Source: Phaseolus vulgaris
Taxonomy: Eukaryota > Streptophyta > Magnoliopsida > Fabales > Fabaceae
Reading direction: 5' to 3'
DNA: 64,000 nt
Assembly: GCF_000499845.2 (NCBI RefSeq)
Contig: NC_023758.2
Location: 13,796,427-13,860,426 of the forward strand
Shown here: positions 62,113 to 64,000 of the stretch, in pieces
Layout: every line of letters starts with the position of its first letter
Numbering within the stretch: the first letter of the stretch is position 1
Translations under genes and position numbers: made by a program
The notes under the pieces: model-generated
Databases searched by the model: none
The model's input: only the letters and a program-made list of their open reading frames with translations
Told to the model about the DNA's origin: nothing

Positions 62113-62706
62113 TTAGCTCATAAGAAATCCATGCATTGTATTAGAAACATGAGTGGTACAACCAAAATCAATCCACCAAGTATTACAAGGTACTTCTGCC
62201 AAATTTGATTCAAAACATACGAAAGCACTAGGCTTACCTTTCTTTTCAAACCATATCTTACGTTTCAAGAAATCTTTCTTATAGTGTCCAATTTTCTTAC
62301 AGAAATGACACACATCCTTCTTTTGTTCCTTGTGGATTTGGGAAGATGACTCATTAACCTTTAGTAATCCTTTATTGCCCCTTTGATTCTTCTTTTCTAG
62401 TTTCTTCTTAGCATCATCAGTTTTAGGAATCGTTGACCTAATGCTCTCAGCTATTGTCATTCTCATGAGCACTAAACTTAGTCTATTTGATCTTTCCCAA
62501 ACCTTATGGAAAGATCTTTGTTCAGCACTGCTAGTTTCAGTAATAGTAGTGGACTTATTAGTTAAGAGTGCCAAATCAAGATCCTGAAGACCTAAGTGAA
62601 ACTGAACTTGTTCAGACCATTCAAGAAAAATAATAAGCCTGTTGAACTTCACAATAGACAAAGTTTGTGAATGAAGAGAGACATAACCAAATGTTTCATA
62701 GAACAT
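62113..62706 (-). pseudogene. copia gag C-terminus and protease start
   Basis: The zinc knuckle reads CHFCKKIGHYKKDF, with the fourth ligand changed from Cys to Phe. The protease block reads WWIDFGCTTHVSN, with the active-site Asp retained but Ser replaced by Phe next to it. Both changes indicate a decayed copy. Confidence 0.75.
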
Positions 62707-62849
62707 ATAATGTTCACAGTTTAATGCTTTGAGTTATGAACATAAACATATAATACAAATTCAGATAACATTCATACAAACAATAAATGTACATTGAAGT
62801 TCTCCTTTGGGTGATCCAACAATGCATTTCAATAAACATAATTGATGCT

Positions 62850-62853
<4 letters not shown>

Positions 62854-62890
<37 letters not shown>

Positions 62891-62937
62891 TGCATACACA
62901 CACATATATATATATATATATACACACATGTATTTTT
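62854..62937. repeat. Compound (TA)n(CA)n microsatellite
   Basis: TA runs at about 62857-62879 and 62904-62921 flank CA-rich tracts (62880-62903, 62922-62928). Confidence 0.93.
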
Positions 62938-64000
62938 TTACGTAAATGGTAATTAGATATACTCCAAATAGACATGTTTACAATCTTTGGATATACTAAA
63001 CATATCTGATTAAATATATTAATTAACTACTATCATCTTCATAATTATAAAACAATTAATCAACCTTTGGGTGATCCTTAAACATTTTATGATCAATGAA
63101 ATGCAATATACCCATTACAAAATATACATGTGTAAATCATCATATCATCTTATTAATAGTATAACATAATCATGGGTGCTTGAATTTTATTCAATTTTAC
63201 ATTTATTAAAACATTCTAATTTGGTCACTTTGATGACTAACAAATTATTCTTAATGTACATACATTTAATGAGGGACTATGATTTATTTTTCTTATTTTA
63301 TAATTTTATGTTAACCCTCAAAACTACTTTATTTTAAAATTATCAATTTTCTCATCAATAAAATTAGGGTTATCAATTAGTGAAAATATTTGACAAAAAA
63401 AAAGAAAAGAGAATCATACGTTCTTAAACCTAATACCACATGTTAGTTTTTTTTAACTCTTTGATCTTAGAACTATATGATTTTCACAATCTCATAAATA
63501 AAAATATGTATACCTTGAACCATAGAAATTTGTTCTTCAATAGGTTGATAATAGATTATCAGAAAAAATTAGTTTTCTCCTTCTTGATCCTTTTCTCACT
63601 TTTACAAGACTTTCAGATGGAGAAGAAAACATCTCACGTTGAAGGATGACAAATTCCTCTCTCTTAAAAACAATAATTAGCAGATCTCATCAATATGCAT
63701 AAAATATATAAACTACATCCATTTTTCAAATTTCATAACCAACTAATATTATCTTTTATTTTATTATTTATTTTTTAAACCACATATATATGCCACGTAG
63801 GCCAATATATACATGTTTTACATAAAAAAAAAAAAACTTACAATATAAGTATGAAATTATGTGTTTGTTCACAGTAAAAAATATTTTTAAATTATTTTTT
63901 TAACATTTCTAATTCTTTTTTATGAGAGATAATTCCAAAGTATTTATAAAAAAATAGATTTTTATTTATTTTTTAAACAATTTTACCCAATGTTAAAAGC
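62938..64000. other. AT-rich intergenic DNA
   Basis: No coding region, RNA or structured repeat could be supported up to the end of the window. Confidence 0.5.

Larger units (their letters stand above)
60990..62710 (-). mobile_element. Ty1/copia remnant: gag, protease, part of integrase
   Basis: On the minus strand, gag/zinc knuckle/protease (62113-62706), pre-integrase (61650-61967) and the distal integrase core (61046-61396) appear in copia order. RT and RNase H are missing beyond about 60990, next to the LINE remnant. LTRs were not found. Confidence 0.75.

Overview
The window is plant nuclear DNA, most likely from a papilionoid legume of the Phaseolus/Vigna type. It is AT-rich, has large intron-containing genes far apart, and most of the sequence is layered retrotransposon remains. 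The legume call rests on the style of the repeats and on overall impression; no alignment was run.

Four host genes can be supported. A single-exon zinc-finger homeodomain (ZF-HD) transcription factor lies at 12416-13210 (+). A five-exon gene for a ~1,007-residue membrane-anchored acidic protein with a C-terminal DUF1666 region lies at 29609-33831 (+). A four-exon gene for cytosolic ribosomal protein eL34 (RPL34) lies at 42657-43967 (+). A three-exon NAC transcription factor closely resembling FEZ lies at 48385-49875 (-). From memory, Arabidopsis keeps parts of this order on two duplicated segments of chromosome 1 (ZFHD1-DUF1666-RPL34 and FEZ-RPL34). The four genes therefore look like an ancient conserved neighbourhood that transposons have stretched apart.

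Layout: 1-11400 is a decayed Tat-lineage Ty3/gypsy element (-) with a 56-bp tandem array on its 3' side, next to LTR fragments split by a nested gag-only Ty1/copia element (5531-11050). 11400-13210 holds the ZF-HD gene and its promoter. 13211-18000 is AT-rich intergenic DNA with a large foldback element. 18000-26570 is a mosaic of a LINE tail, copia fragments and LTRs, including a solo LTR with a perfect target duplication. 26571-34006 holds the DUF1666 gene. 35703-41859 is a complete-length chromovirus with a perfect 5-bp target duplication (TGGTG), itself interrupted by another solo LTR. 42500-50100 holds RPL34, a second foldback element and the NAC gene. 52610-56040 holds two CACTA-type MITEs, one split by a LINE that carries a fragment resembling an NLR resistance gene. 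56800-62710 holds two further LINE remnants and a copia remnant. The rest is AT-rich DNA with microsatellites.

No CRISPR array, bacterial operon or convincing new enzymatic system was seen. The most unusual items are the NLR-like reading frame inside a LINE tail, the tandem array in the Tat 3' region, a recurring CAATCGGTTG-type motif in the copia element, and premature stops in the chromovirus that look like methylation-driven C-to-T decay.
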